64,000 nt of DNA from Kordia periserrulae. GTDB lineage: Bacteria; Bacteroidota; Bacteroidia; Flavobacteriales; Flavobacteriaceae. Below, piece by piece: positions 16,604-26,335 of this stretch. The notes below the pieces were generated by a model. It was given only the letters and a program-made list of their open reading frames with translations, ran no database searches and was not told the DNA's origin. A program made the translations under genes and the position numbers. The DNA is taken from NCBI RefSeq assembly GCF_003054265.1, contig NZ_QBKT01000001.1, positions 558,001 through 622,000 on the forward strand, in the 5' to 3' direction. Every line of letters starts with the position of its first letter. The first letter of the stretch is position 1.

Positions 16604-16611
16604 CAAAGATA
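16604..16611 (-). promoter_or_regulatory. -7 box for the Cys-rich peptide transcript
   Basis: CAAAGATA reads TATCTTTG on the minus strand, an exact TAnnTTTG. A TTTG (minus) lies 15 bases upstream at 16627-16630, shorter than usual. It would drive a transcript of about 640 nt across both Cys-rich frames to the terminator at 15953. The rest of 16612-16779 shows nothing. Confidence 0.4.
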
Positions 16612-16779
16612 TTTAGGATACGCTTGCAAATATGTTAACGATGTCTTAATAAAATTTCAATTTCAATTAAAAGAAGTTATGTCTACTATAAGAGCTTTTT
16701 ATGTGTAATGTTTTTATGTTGTCAAAATTTTATCTGAACGAAAAATAAAAAAACTCCATTTTCGCTTTTCAAAACATTT

Positions 16780-16807
16780 TTGTAGACTTCATTATTTGCT
16801 ATATTTG
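16780..16807 (+). promoter_or_regulatory. Promoter of pyrH
   Basis: TTG (16780-16782), 17 bases, TATATTTG (16800-16807). Exact consensus. The ATG at 16829 follows 22 bases later. Confidence 0.65.
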
Positions 16808-16828
16808 CAAAACTCATCACAGAACACA

Positions 16829-17536
16829 ATGCAATACAAAAGAATTTTACTAAAACTATCGGGCGAAGCGCTCATGGGCGAAAGACAATACGGAATAGAC
16901 CCAAAACGTTTAGCCGAATATGCTGAAGAAATAAAAAAAGTTGTTGACTTAGGAATTGAAGTTGCCATTGTTATTGGTGGTGGAAATATCTTTAGAGGTG
17001 TTGCCGGTGCAAGTAATGGTATGGATCGCGTACAAGGCGACCACATGGGAATGTTAGCCACGGTAATTAACGGACTTGCATTGCAAAGCGCTTTGGAAGA
17101 TGCTGGCATTTACACACGTTTAATGACCGCACTCGAAATTAAAGAAGTTGCAGAACCCTACATCAAGCGAAAAGCCATTCGTCACCTTGAAAAAGGGCGT
17201 GTTGTCATTTTTGGTGCAGGAACAGGAAATCCGTATTTCACAACCGATTCTGCCGCTGTATTACGCGCTATTGAAGTGAATGCAGATGTCATTTTAAAAG
17301 GAACACGTGTCGACGGAATTTACAACGAAGACCCAGAAAAAAATACAAAAGCCATCAAATTTGATCACATTTCTTTTGATGAAGTATTGAAAAAAGGTCT
17401 CAAAGTAATGGACACTACAGCCTTTACACTAAGCCAAGAAAACGAATTGCCAATTATTGTGTTTGACATGAATACCAAAGGAAATTTACTCAAAGTAGTT
17501 TCTGGAGAAAACATTGGCACAAAAGTGAATTTGTAA
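16829..17536 (+). CDS. pyrH: UMP kinase
   Basis: A 235-residue amino-acid-kinase-fold enzyme that turns UMP into UDP for pyrimidine nucleotide synthesis. [14 protein letters not shown], the [10 protein letters not shown] nucleotide loop and [17 protein letters not shown] are diagnostic. The frame is open from 16796, but the conserved start [13 protein letters not shown] is at 16829 and the promoter -7 box ends at 16807, which excludes the upstream codon. It forms the usual pair with frr. Confidence 0.96.
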   Translation: MQYKRILLKLSGEALMGERQYGIDPKRLAEYAEEIKKVVDLGIEVAIVIGGGNIFRGVAGASNGMDRVQGDHMGMLATVINGLALQSALEDAGIYTRLMTALEIKEVAEPYIKRKAIRHLEKGRVVIFGAGTGNPYFTTDSAAVLRAIEVNADVILKGTRVDGIYNEDPEKNTKAIKFDHISFDEVLKKGLKVMDTTAFTLSQENELPIIVFDMNTKGNLLKVVSGENIGTKVNL

Positions 17537-17642
17537 TTTAAAACTGGCGTAGTTTTTGATTTTATTCGATCGAAATAAAAAAAATTAATATAAATTAGTA
17601 TGATGTAACGTTAAATTGCATGAAATTAATTAAAAGATAATT

Positions 17643-18197
17643 ATGAACGAAGACGTTAAATTTATAATAGACACCACAAAAGAATCCATGGACAGTGCCA
17701 TAATGCACTTAAATAAACAATTATTAGGAATCAGAGCAGGAAAAGCTTCTCCAGCCATGCTATCAAGTGTGATGGTTGAATATTACGGCTCACAAACACC
17801 TTTGGCGCAAGTTGCCAACGTAAACAGTACCGATGCGCGTACCATTACTATTCAACCATGGGAAAAAAGCATGATTTCTGAAATTGAAAAAGGAATCTTA
17901 GTAGCAAATCTCGGATTCAACCCAATGAACAATGGAGAATCTGTTATCATCAATGTGCCACCACTTACAGAAGAACGTCGTAAGGAATTGGCAAAACAAT
18001 CCAAAGCAGAAGCAGAAGACGCTAAAGTTGGTGTCAGAAATGCTCGCCAAGATGCTAATAAGGAAATCAAAAAGCTAGACATTTCTGACGATTTAAAAAA
18101 CAATGCCGAAATTGATATTCAAACATTGACAGACAAATATGTAAAGAAGATTGACGAAATTTACGCCATAAAAGAAAAAGAAATCATGACGGTGTAA
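17643..18197 (+). CDS. frr: Ribosome recycling factor
   Basis: A 184-residue factor that splits the post-termination ribosome with EF-G. The long-helix segments LNKQLLGIRAGKASPAMLSSV and VPPLTEERRKELAKQSKAEAEDAKVGVRNARQDAN are diagnostic. Length is standard. It follows pyrH by 106 bp and ends at a strong terminator. Confidence 0.97.
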   Translation: MNEDVKFIIDTTKESMDSAIMHLNKQLLGIRAGKASPAMLSSVMVEYYGSQTPLAQVANVNSTDARTITIQPWEKSMISEIEKGILVANLGFNPMNNGESVIINVPPLTEERRKELAKQSKAEAEDAKVGVRNARQDANKEIKKLDISDDLKNNAEIDIQTLTDKYVKKIDEIYAIKEKEIMTV

Positions 18198-18224
18198 AAA
18201 ACGTTAAACTTATAATAAACTAAG

Positions 18225-18255
18225 AATAAAGCGACCTGAGGTCGCTTTATTTTTT
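18225..18255 (+). terminator. Terminator after frr
   Basis: AATAAAGCGACC (18225-18236), loop TGA, GGTCGCTTTATT (18240-18251), then TTTT. A perfect 12-bp stem. Confidence 0.9.
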
Positions 18256-18384
18256 GTAACATTATACTTCCTTTTTCGTTATATTTAAAATACGTAATGA
18301 AGGTGGATTGTACGTTCAAGATTGATAGTTACATACAAAGGTTTCGACCAATTTTCAACTGACCATTAAAACATACCCTACTAG

Positions 18385-20907
18385 ATGAAAAAATCAGTAT
18401 TGATTTTTATTGTATTGCTCACTTCTTTTGCTGCCGTTGCACAACAAAGAATTTCAGGAATTGTCATTGACAAAACTTCCAAAGCATCGCTGCCATTTGC
18501 GAATATTTCTATCTCAAAAACAAAAGGAACCATCACTGATGCAGAAGGGAAATTTAATCTTGTATTAGATGATGACGTTATGTCCATTAAAATTTCCTAT
18601 ATAGGCTACAAAACCGCTGTGATTCCTATTTCGAAAAATACCAACTATCTAAAAGTACAATTGCAACCTTCGCAAGAAGCATTGGACGCTGTAGTACTGT
18701 ACAACAAAGAAAATCCTGCATTGCAAATCATGCGTGATGCGATTGATAGAAAGAAAGAAAATGATCCTGAGCGCAAACTGAATTCGTTCAAATTAACAGC
18801 GTACAACAAACTATTGGTCACAGCGAATCCAGATTCTATCAACGGGCAAATTGATTCTGTTTTCACCAAAAAAGACGGCAAACTCATCTTCAAAGAAGTC
18901 GATTCAACCAATTATAGTTTTAAAAAAGATATCACGCGAAGTCATATTTACATGACGGAAAAAGTCAGCGAAATTTCGTTTACAGACTCCAAAGGAAAAC
19001 GCGAAAAAATTCTAGCTACACGCATGGCAGGATTTAAAGAACCGATTTATGAACTTTTGGGCATTAAAATTCAGTCGTTTTCCTTCTACAACAACAAATA
19101 TGAACTTTTTGGAACGGCGTATGCGGGACCGATGGCGGGAAATGCACTTTCCAAATACAAATACAAAATTTTAGATACGGTGAGCAATAACAATCGTGAA
19201 TCGTATATGATTTATTACAGTCCCCAAAAAAAAGAAGAAACTTCGGGACTCGAAGGAATTTTGTATATCGACCGTGAGTCGTACGCGCTTCAAAAAGGAA
19301 TTGCAGAAATAAAAGGTGTGATTGACATCAAAGCCGTTCAAAACTTTGACTATAACGAAACTTTTCAAGTATGGTTTCCAACCGATAAAGAAATTCAAAT
19401 TCGAAAAGGTAAAACCGACGAACCTGTGACGATTTTTGGAACTTCCGTTCGTGTATCGCGCAGCACACAACAAGACAGCATCAAAACAGTAAATACCAAT
19501 AAGCAAGATGTGAGCGACTTTGTTTATTTAATTTCTAAAACGAAAAACTTTGATTTATCGCTCAACAAACCTGTGACCATTCGTGGACGCGGTTTGGAAA
19601 TTGAAATTGAAGACCAAGCACATAACCGAGATGAAGCGTATTGGAATCAATTCCGAACAGATAGCATTACCAAACGCGGAAAGGAAACCTATTTTGTGTT
19701 GGACAGTATTATTGAGAAAGACGATGTAGAAAAAGATATTTACCTAGCGCGAAAACTCATCAGAGGATATTACCCGACAAAATATGTCGATTTGGATTTG
19801 CGCTACTTGATAAAATACAACAACTACGAAGCCTTTCGTTTGGGACTTGGTGGCGTTACCAATGCGAATTTTTCTACCAAATACCGCATCAATGCGTATG
19901 GAGTGTATGGAACGCGCGATCAAGATTTTAAATTTGGCGTGGGCGCTGCAGCGCGATTGGACAAACGAACACAAACGTGGTTTGGCATGTCGTACACGGA
20001 CGATTTGGTGGAAACTGGAAGTTCGCGATTTATTACAGATAGACGCGCTTTTTCGTTGTTTGAACCGCGATTATTCAACATTGATTTGTTCTATGAAACA
20101 CGACGACTCACAGCCAATATCGAACACCAAATTACGGCGAAAACACATGCGAACTTGATGCTTTCTAAAAGCAATATAGAATCAACCTACGATTACGGAT
20201 TTGTCAATAATGGTGAAATTTTCAACTCGTACGAAATCACGGAAGCTACCTTTTCGGTGCAATGGAATCCATTTAGTGAGTACATGCAAACACGTCACGG
20301 TCGAAGTGAAATAAAGCGCGGATTTCCACAATTTGCATTTCAGGCAACGCAAAGTTTTGATGGCTTTTTAGGAGGCGATTTCAATTATACAAAATTTGAT
20401 GCGCGTATAGCGTATGAAATTAGTCCTCTCAACAAAGGTGTAACTTCGTTTTTGATAAAAGGTGGATTAGGTTTGGGCGATATTCCAATTTCGCACTTGT
20501 ACCACACTTCGCCAAACAATCCAAACAAAGACGTGCTTTTACAGCGTTTTTCCATTGCTGGAAGAAACAGTTTCGAAACCATGTATTTCAACGAATTTTT
20601 CTCTGACAAATACGCGATGTTTCAGGTAAAACATCAATTCAAACCATTTAAAATAGGTAAAAGTTTTCGCCCAGAATTGATATTAATTTCACGATTTGCC
20701 ATTGGTGATGCAGACAATATTGAACGTCATTTAGGACAACAATTCAATTCGTTACAACACGGTTTTTCAGAATCTGGTTTTGAAATCAATCAGCTATTTG
20801 CTGGTTTCGGTTTGAGTTTTATGTATCGTTACGGTGCATATCACCTACCAAAGTTTGAAGATAACCTCTCATTTAAATTCACGTATTATTTTAGTTTAGG
20901 ATTCTAG
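18385..20907 (+). CDS. DUF5686 outer-membrane protein with CarboxypepD_reg domain
   Basis: An 840-residue envelope protein. A Sec signal peptide (about 1-19, ending AVAQ) is followed by a carboxypeptidase-regulatory-like Ig fold (about 22-95: ISGIVIDKTSKASLPFANIS, then TDAEGKFNL). The remainder matches the DUF5686 family: a mixed region, then from about residue 480 a run of aromatic, amphipathic strands ending in SLGF with terminal Phe, as in outer-membrane barrels. This fold is widespread in Bacteroidota and of unknown job. It precedes the MMPL protein by 47 bp, so the two may be cotranscribed and share an envelope task. Confidence 0.85.
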   Translation: MKKSVLIFIVLLTSFAAVAQQRISGIVIDKTSKASLPFANISISKTKGTITDAEGKFNLVLDDDVMSIKISYIGYKTAVIPISKNTNYLKVQLQPSQEALDAVVLYNKENPALQIMRDAIDRKKENDPERKLNSFKLTAYNKLLVTANPDSINGQIDSVFTKKDGKLIFKEVDSTNYSFKKDITRSHIYMTEKVSEISFTDSKGKREKILATRMAGFKEPIYELLGIKIQSFSFYNNKYELFGTAYAGPMAGNALSKYKYKILDTVSNNNRESYMIYYSPQKKEETSGLEGILYIDRESYALQKGIAEIKGVIDIKAVQNFDYNETFQVWFPTDKEIQIRKGKTDEPVTIFGTSVRVSRSTQQDSIKTVNTNKQDVSDFVYLISKTKNFDLSLNKPVTIRGRGLEIEIEDQAHNRDEAYWNQFRTDSITKRGKETYFVLDSIIEKDDVEKDIYLARKLIRGYYPTKYVDLDLRYLIKYNNYEAFRLGLGGVTNANFSTKYRINAYGVYGTRDQDFKFGVGAAARLDKRTQTWFGMSYTDDLVETGSSRFITDRRAFSLFEPRLFNIDLFYETRRLTANIEHQITAKTHANLMLSKSNIESTYDYGFVNNGEIFNSYEITEATFSVQWNPFSEYMQTRHGRSEIKRGFPQFAFQATQSFDGFLGGDFNYTKFDARIAYEISPLNKGVTSFLIKGGLGLGDIPISHLYHTSPNNPNKDVLLQRFSIAGRNSFETMYFNEFFSDKYAMFQVKHQFKPFKIGKSFRPELILISRFAIGDADNIERHLGQQFNSLQHGFSESGFEINQLFAGFGLSFMYRYGAYHLPKFEDNLSFKFTYYFSLGF

Positions 20908-20954
20908 CGGACTTCAATCGTTTTTCCTAAATTTGCACGAGCAAAAACGGAACA

Positions 20955-23381
20955 ATGATTAAATGGATAAATACGCGCTTCTGGGCAAGTGTCGCACGAC
21001 TGATTCTTCGCAATAGAATAATCATTTTGACACTTGTGGTAGGAATGACGATATTTTTAGGATATCAATGGAAAAACATGCGTTTCTCCTATACGGAAGC
21101 GAATTTATTGCCTGACAATCACCCTGTTAACAACGAATACAACAAATTCCTTGGTATTTTTGGGGAAGAAGGCAACTTAATCATTCTTGCCGTAAAAGAC
21201 AGCTCACTATTTACTCCAGAAAAATTCAATGCATGGAATCGCCTTAGCAAGCGTTTTTATGCGAAATCGGAAGTAAGTGCGGTGATTTCGACAGACAATC
21301 TTAAAAAACTCATTAAAGACGACGAAAATCAACGCTTTGATTTGGAAGATTTGGTCAAAGGAAAAATCAAAACCCAAGAAGAAGCCGAAGCCATTCGCGA
21401 TGAACTTTTTCAAAATTTACCGTTCTATAAAAGCTTGCTGTTTAACGAAGAAGGAACCATCCGTACAGCCGTTTATTTAGATAAAGAAATTGTAAATACC
21501 GCCACGCGAAAAGATTTTATCTACAGTGAAGTTTTACCAATTATAGAAGAGTTTGAAGCCGAAACTGGCATGGATTTGCGCGTGTCGGGAATGCCATACA
21601 TTCGCACACTCAACTCGCAAAACATTGTCGACGAAATTGGTTTGTTTATTGGTGCTGCCTTGCTCATTACCAGTTTAATTTTCTTTTTCTTCTTCCGCTC
21701 ATTTCGCGCTACATTTATTTCGATGATCGTCGTAATTATTGGTGTAATGTGGTCGTTTGGCGTGATTGGTTTGTTGAATTATGAAATCACCGTATTAACA
21801 GCCTTGATTCCGCCACTAATCATCGTGATTGGAATTCCGAATTGTATCTTCTTTATCAACAAATATCAGCAAGAAGTCAAAAAACATGGAAATCAGGCAA
21901 AATCGTTGCAACGTGTAATTTCTAAAATTGGAAATGCTACGTTGATGACCAATATGACAACTGCGGCTGGTTTTGCGACGTTTATCATCACGGAAAGTAA
22001 ACTTTTAAAAGAGTTCGGAATTGTAGCATCAATCAACATCATTGCGATTTTTATTTTGTCATTGTTGATTATTCCAATCATATACAGTTTCATGGCATTG
22101 CCAAAAAAGAAGCACTTGCATCACTTAAATAAACGTTGGATTGGTGCTTTTGTGTCTTGGATGGAAAAAATGGTGCGTCATCACCGATTTGCCGTATATG
22201 CTGTTTCGGTAGCGCTACTCGTAGTCAGTATTATTGGAATTTATCAAATTCGAATTTCAGGAAGTTTGATTGAAGATATGCCACAACGCGCAGATTTCTT
22301 TAAGGATATTCGCTTTTTTGAAGAAGAGTTTGACGGCATCATGCCGTTGGAAATTTTGATTGACACTAAAAATAAAAACGGTGTAACCAAACTTCCTACA
22401 CTCAAACGCATGGAAAGATTGGAAGAGTTAATTGAAGAAACGCCAGAGTTGTCGCAGCCCATGTCTATTGTAAGTTTGGCAAAATATTCGCGTCAAGCGT
22501 ATTTCGGTGGATTGGCAAAAAACTACTCCTTGCCTACTTCCAATGAAAATTACTGGATTTCCTCATTTGCCGCGAAATCAAAATCGGAAGCCAATTTATT
22601 AGCAAGTTTTGTAGATTCTACGGGAAGATATGCACGTATTACAACGTTTATGAAAGATATCGGCACCGACCGAATGGAGCGTATCGAAGAAAATTTACAA
22701 AATAAAATAAACAACACGTTCCCAGAAAAAAAATACGACGTTACCATGACAGGAAAAGCGTTAGTTTTCCTCAAAGGAACCAAATACTTGGTGAATAACT
22801 TAATCATGTCGCTATCGTTAGCAATCTTCTTGATTTCGTTGTTTATGGCGTATTTATTTCGCTCGTTTCGCATGATTTTAATTTCGTTAGTACCCAACTT
22901 ACTTCCGCTATTAATTACGGCTGGAATGATGGGCTTTTTAGGCGTTCCTATCAAACCATCGACGATTTTGGTATTTAGCATCGCATTTGGAATTTCGGTA
23001 GACGACACGATTCACTTTTTGGCAAAATACCGCCAAGAATTACAAAGCAATCACTGGCGCATTCGAAAATCCGTATATGCCGCTTTACGCGAAACTGGTG
23101 TGAGTATGTTTTATACATCTATCGTATTGTTCTTCGGGTTTTCGGTATTTATGATTTCCAGCTTTGGTGGAACGGTTGCTTTGGGCGGATTGGTTTCTGC
23201 AACCTTACTCTTTGCCATGTTGGCAAACTTGCTGTTATTACCTTCTCTATTGCTTTCGCTAGAACGTAGCATTGCCAACAAACGTGTATTAAAAGAGCCT
23301 AACTTTAGAATTTTACCGGAAAAACCAAACAGAAAACTTTCAGACTTGGTACGTAGAAAAAATAGAAATAATAAATCTTAA
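20955..23381 (+). CDS. MMPL/RND-family transporter
   Basis: An 808-residue inner-membrane protein with two repeats of one plus five helices and a large periplasmic loop after the first helix of each. The first helix is at about 17-33, the first helix bundle spans about 225-380, and the second repeat starts near 420. TTAAGFATF in the sterol-sensing-like bundle and AFGISVDDTIHF in the second bundle, with acidic residues in the membrane, fit the proton relay of RND/MMPL exporters. Such proteins often move lipids or hopanoids. No membrane-fusion or outer-membrane partner is next to it. Confidence 0.88.
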   Translation: MIKWINTRFWASVARLILRNRIIILTLVVGMTIFLGYQWKNMRFSYTEANLLPDNHPVNNEYNKFLGIFGEEGNLIILAVKDSSLFTPEKFNAWNRLSKRFYAKSEVSAVISTDNLKKLIKDDENQRFDLEDLVKGKIKTQEEAEAIRDELFQNLPFYKSLLFNEEGTIRTAVYLDKEIVNTATRKDFIYSEVLPIIEEFEAETGMDLRVSGMPYIRTLNSQNIVDEIGLFIGAALLITSLIFFFFFRSFRATFISMIVVIIGVMWSFGVIGLLNYEITVLTALIPPLIIVIGIPNCIFFINKYQQEVKKHGNQAKSLQRVISKIGNATLMTNMTTAAGFATFIITESKLLKEFGIVASINIIAIFILSLLIIPIIYSFMALPKKKHLHHLNKRWIGAFVSWMEKMVRHHRFAVYAVSVALLVVSIIGIYQIRISGSLIEDMPQRADFFKDIRFFEEEFDGIMPLEILIDTKNKNGVTKLPTLKRMERLEELIEETPELSQPMSIVSLAKYSRQAYFGGLAKNYSLPTSNENYWISSFAAKSKSEANLLASFVDSTGRYARITTFMKDIGTDRMERIEENLQNKINNTFPEKKYDVTMTGKALVFLKGTKYLVNNLIMSLSLAIFLISLFMAYLFRSFRMILISLVPNLLPLLITAGMMGFLGVPIKPSTILVFSIAFGISVDDTIHFLAKYRQELQSNHWRIRKSVYAALRETGVSMFYTSIVLFFGFSVFMISSFGGTVALGGLVSATLLFAMLANLLLLPSLLLSLERSIANKRVLKEPNFRILPEKPNRKLSDLVRRKNRNNKS

Positions 23382-23419
23382 CGGATACTAAACATGTTAT
23401 GTTGTAAGAAAAAAGATGG

Positions 23420-23427
23420 TATCTTTG
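23420..23427 (+). promoter_or_regulatory. -7 box of a non-coding transcript
   Basis: TATCTTTG is an exact TAnnTTTG. A TTG lies 15 bases upstream (23402-23404), a shorter gap than usual. No start codon with a usable frame follows, and the transcript would run into the structured stretch below. Confidence 0.4.
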
Positions 23428-23433
23428 CAAAAC

Positions 23434-23617
23434 AGCTATAAAAAATAAAGCCTGAAGCTGTTGGTACAGCATTCAGACTCTATTCGGTTCCCCCAAACCT
23501 ACCTTAATTTTCTTAATCATTGAAGACAAATTAAGATTACAATTGATTAATAGCCATGACAAATATATGTCAACATGTTGCTTTCAGACAAGGGGAAAAA
23601 TCCCCTTTTTGGTAGGT
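23434..23617 (+). ncRNA. Candidate structured RNA (6S-like or attenuator)
   Basis: About 180 bases without an open frame hold several strong pairings. CTGAAGCTGT (23452-23461) pairs with ACAGC-A-TTCAG (23466-23476) over loop TGGT with one bulge. ACCTACC (23497-23503) is complementary to GGTAGGT (23611-23617). GGGGA/TCCCC forms a terminator at 23590-23607, and TTCCCC near 23489 could instead pair with GGGGAA at 23592-23597, giving two exclusive folds. An exact -7 box lies just upstream. This could be a stand-alone RNA such as 6S RNA, or an attenuator upstream of asnS. I cannot assign a family. Confidence 0.4.
23590..23610 (+). terminator. Terminator-like hairpin inside the candidate RNA
   Basis: AAGGGGA (23590-23596), AAAA, TCCCCTT (23601-23607) and a T run. 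The remaining spacer 23618-23844 shows no gene. Confidence 0.6.
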
Positions 23618-23844
23618 AATACCCTTTAATTTATAGGTATTTCTACGCTTTGTGGAATTCTCGCAACATAAAAACATAGTCTTCTCACAAAATCTACGTG
23701 CATTTCGTATCAATTTTACACACTAAGTTTTTAATCTGTTCAATCTATTTTTAGGAATTCTCATCAAATTGATTTCATTAAGAATCATATCTATTCGCAT
23801 CAAAAAATTATTGTAGCCTATTTCATAAGTTTTCACTAATAAAC

Positions 23845-23852
23845 TATATTTG
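23845..23852 (+). promoter_or_regulatory. -7 box of asnS
   Basis: TATATTTG, 20 bases before the asnS ATG. No clear TTG at the normal distance. It suggests that asnS has its own start point in addition to any read-through from 23420. Confidence 0.45.
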
Positions 23853-23872
23853 TCGCCTAAAATATTAGAGAG

Positions 23873-25315
23873 ATGAAATCATACACAGTCGCTGAGTTAC
23901 TAAGCTCAGAAACATTACTACAAGAAGTTACTGTAAAAGGTTGGGTACGAACATTTAGAGCAAATCGTTTTATTGCTTTAAATGATGGATCAACCATCAA
24001 TAATATTCAATGTGTGGTTGATTTTGAAAATACAAACGAAGAAACACTAAAACGCATTGGTACAGGCGCTGCTATTGCTGTAAAAGGTGAATTGATTGAA
24101 AGTCAAGGAAAAGGACAAAAAGTAGAAATTCAAGTTACTGATATCGAAATATTAGGTGATGCTGATCCGGAAGAAGTATCGGAAACCGTAATGCAACCTA
24201 AAAGACATACGTTAGAATTTTTACGTAAACAAGCACACTTGCGTACGCGTACAAATACTTTTAGCGCGGTAATGCGTTTGCGTTCGTCGTTATCGTTTGC
24301 CATTCACAAATATTTTAATGAGAATGGTTTCTACTACATGCACGCACCAATTATTACAGGAAGTGATGCAGAAGGTGCCGGAGAAATGTTTCGCGTGACC
24401 ACACTCGATGCTAAAAATCCACCGTTGGATGACGATGGAAATGTTGACTATTCAAAAGATTTCTTTGGAAAGGAAACGAATTTAACAGTTTCTGGACAGT
24501 TGGAAGCGGAAACCTACGCAATGTCTTTAGGAAAAGTATATACATTTGGACCAACATTTAGAGCCGAAAACTCAAATACATCACGTCATTTGGCAGAATT
24601 TTGGATGATTGAACCCGAAGTTGCTTTTATGGATTTGGCTGGAAATATGGACTTAGCAGAAGATTTTATGAAATCGGTGTTGAGTTATGTGTTAGAACAC
24701 AATGCGGATGATTTGGCGTTTTTAGAAAACCGTTTGATTCAAGAAGACAAATCAAAACCACAAGCAGAACGCAGTGAAATGACCTTAACAGAGAAGTTGC
24801 GTTTTGTGATTGATAACAACTTTAAGCGTGTAAGCTATACAGAAGCGATTGATATTTTACGCAATTCAAAACCGAATAAAAAGAAAAAATTCAAATACAT
24901 CATCAACGAATGGGGCGCAGATTTACAAAGTGAACACGAACGTTTCTTGGTAGAAAAGCATTTCAAATGTCCGGTGATTTTATTTGATTATCCAGCAAAT
25001 ATCAAAGCGTTTTACATGCGTTTGAACGAAGATGAAAAAACGGTTCGCGCTATGGACATTTTATTCCCAGGCATTGGAGAAATTGTCGGCGGTTCGCAAC
25101 GTGAAGAGCGCTTAGACGTATTAAAGGAGAAAATGGCTGCTTTAGACATTCCTGAAGAGGAATTGTGGTGGTATTTAGAACTTCGCAAATACGGAACAGC
25201 AGTACATTCAGGTTTCGGACTCGGATTTGAGCGTTTGGTAATGTTTGTGACAGGAATGAGCAACATTAGAGATGTAATTCCATACCCAAGAACTCCACAA
25301 AACGCAGAGTTTTAA
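23873..25315 (+). CDS. asnS: Asparagine-tRNA ligase
   Basis: A 480-residue class II tRNA synthetase that charges tRNA-Asn. An N-terminal OB-fold anticodon-binding domain (about 15-105: VTVKGWVRTFRANRFIALNDGS) is followed by the catalytic core with GSDAEGAGEMF, motif 2 FGPTFRAENSNTSRHLAEFWMIEPE, and motif 3 GFGLGFERLVMFVTG. The NTS-RHL wording around motif 2 and the RDVIPYPR end separate it from AspRS. Full length. A perfect terminator follows. Confidence 0.96.
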   Translation: MKSYTVAELLSSETLLQEVTVKGWVRTFRANRFIALNDGSTINNIQCVVDFENTNEETLKRIGTGAAIAVKGELIESQGKGQKVEIQVTDIEILGDADPEEVSETVMQPKRHTLEFLRKQAHLRTRTNTFSAVMRLRSSLSFAIHKYFNENGFYYMHAPIITGSDAEGAGEMFRVTTLDAKNPPLDDDGNVDYSKDFFGKETNLTVSGQLEAETYAMSLGKVYTFGPTFRAENSNTSRHLAEFWMIEPEVAFMDLAGNMDLAEDFMKSVLSYVLEHNADDLAFLENRLIQEDKSKPQAERSEMTLTEKLRFVIDNNFKRVSYTEAIDILRNSKPNKKKKFKYIINEWGADLQSEHERFLVEKHFKCPVILFDYPANIKAFYMRLNEDEKTVRAMDILFPGIGEIVGGSQREERLDVLKEKMAALDIPEEELWWYLELRKYGTAVHSGFGLGFERLVMFVTGMSNIRDVIPYPRTPQNAEF

Positions 25316-25340
25316 ATTTTAAAAAATAAATTCTATAACC

Positions 25341-25373
25341 AAGCAGTCATTTATTTTGAATGACTGCTTTTTT
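25341..25373 (+). terminator. Terminator after asnS
   Basis: AAGCAGTCATT (25341-25351) pairs with AATGACTGCTT (25359-25369) and a T run follows. Confidence 0.9.
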
Positions 25374-25469
25374 ATTTCTTCTTGAAAAAACATCTTACAA
25401 TTTCTTTCCAAAGACAGGAATTCGTTTGCTAATTTTTGATGCGTAATATACTTTACCATCGAAGTTTGT

Positions 25470-25477
25470 TATATTTG
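25470..25477 (+). promoter_or_regulatory. -7 box of the lipoprotein gene
   Basis: TATATTTG, 21 bases before the ATG at 25499. Its position rules out the more upstream in-frame ATG at 25436. Confidence 0.5.
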
Positions 25478-25498
25478 TGTAACACTTACACACAATTC

Positions 25499-26287
25499 AT
25501 GAGAAAAAGTTTTTACAGTATCGTAACAATGGTATTATTTTTGGTGAGCTGTTCCCAGAAAAGTACAGACAAAGTCAGTTCCACCATTAATTTTCCGAAA
25601 GGATTTACACAAACACTAGTGTTAGGAACAGAAACTAGTGCCAACAAACAAGGTTCTTTTGAAGAAATGAGCTATGTTCATTTTCAATTGGATGAGGTCA
25701 CAGCTGATAGTACGTTTGTGTTTACTGGAAAAGTGACTCGTATGCAATATAAGTCTGATATTTTTGGTGAAAAGGAAAGTTTAGACACCGAAGTGATACA
25801 ATCACTAAACAGTACCAAAAGATTGAGCGCTACTGAATTGGAAATGTATAACGATATCAAACAATATTTAGATAAAGAGTTTACGTTAACACTAGATAAA
25901 TACGGAAATATCATCAAAGAAGCTCAATTTAAAGGCGATGATAGTTATTTGTATGATACATCTTTTGTAGATCAATATACACCTGTGCCACTCGCATTTC
26001 CGAAAGAAAAACTCGCCGTAGGTACTACTTGGGATTTTAACACAGAAAATCCTTTGATTGCATCGCAGAAAATAAAATACGTATATACGGTTGATGACAT
26101 TACTGAGGATAGAATTTTTGTAGACGTTGAAATGACGATTGATGGATTTGCTGGAATGCTAAAGAAAAACAAAGCAAAAGGCATCTATGAAATTGATCGA
26201 AAAACCAAAAGATTTATCAAAGGTGAGCGCACGATGAATATTCAAACTGGTGGCGGAAAAGCGATATACAAAATTTATGAATTATAA
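25499..26287 (+). CDS. Lipoprotein, DUF6263-like
   Basis: A 262-residue predicted lipoprotein. Signal peptide MRKSFYSIVTMVLFLVSC has a lipobox LVSC with Cys at residue 18. The mature part has alternating beta-strand patterns and contains FPKEKLAVGTTWDF and a C-terminal GIYEIDRKTKRFIKGE, which resemble the DUF6263 lipoproteins of Bacteroidota; that family call is from memory and tentative. Function unknown. It lies between asnS and rpoN with its own promoter. Confidence 0.7.
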   Translation: MRKSFYSIVTMVLFLVSCSQKSTDKVSSTINFPKGFTQTLVLGTETSANKQGSFEEMSYVHFQLDEVTADSTFVFTGKVTRMQYKSDIFGEKESLDTEVIQSLNSTKRLSATELEMYNDIKQYLDKEFTLTLDKYGNIIKEAQFKGDDSYLYDTSFVDQYTPVPLAFPKEKLAVGTTWDFNTENPLIASQKIKYVYTVDDITEDRIFVDVEMTIDGFAGMLKKNKAKGIYEIDRKTKRFIKGERTMNIQTGGGKAIYKIYEL

Positions 26288-26335
26288 CTAAGACCAAAAA
26301 CTAATCAACAAAACCACGTGTTTTAACAGAATACC

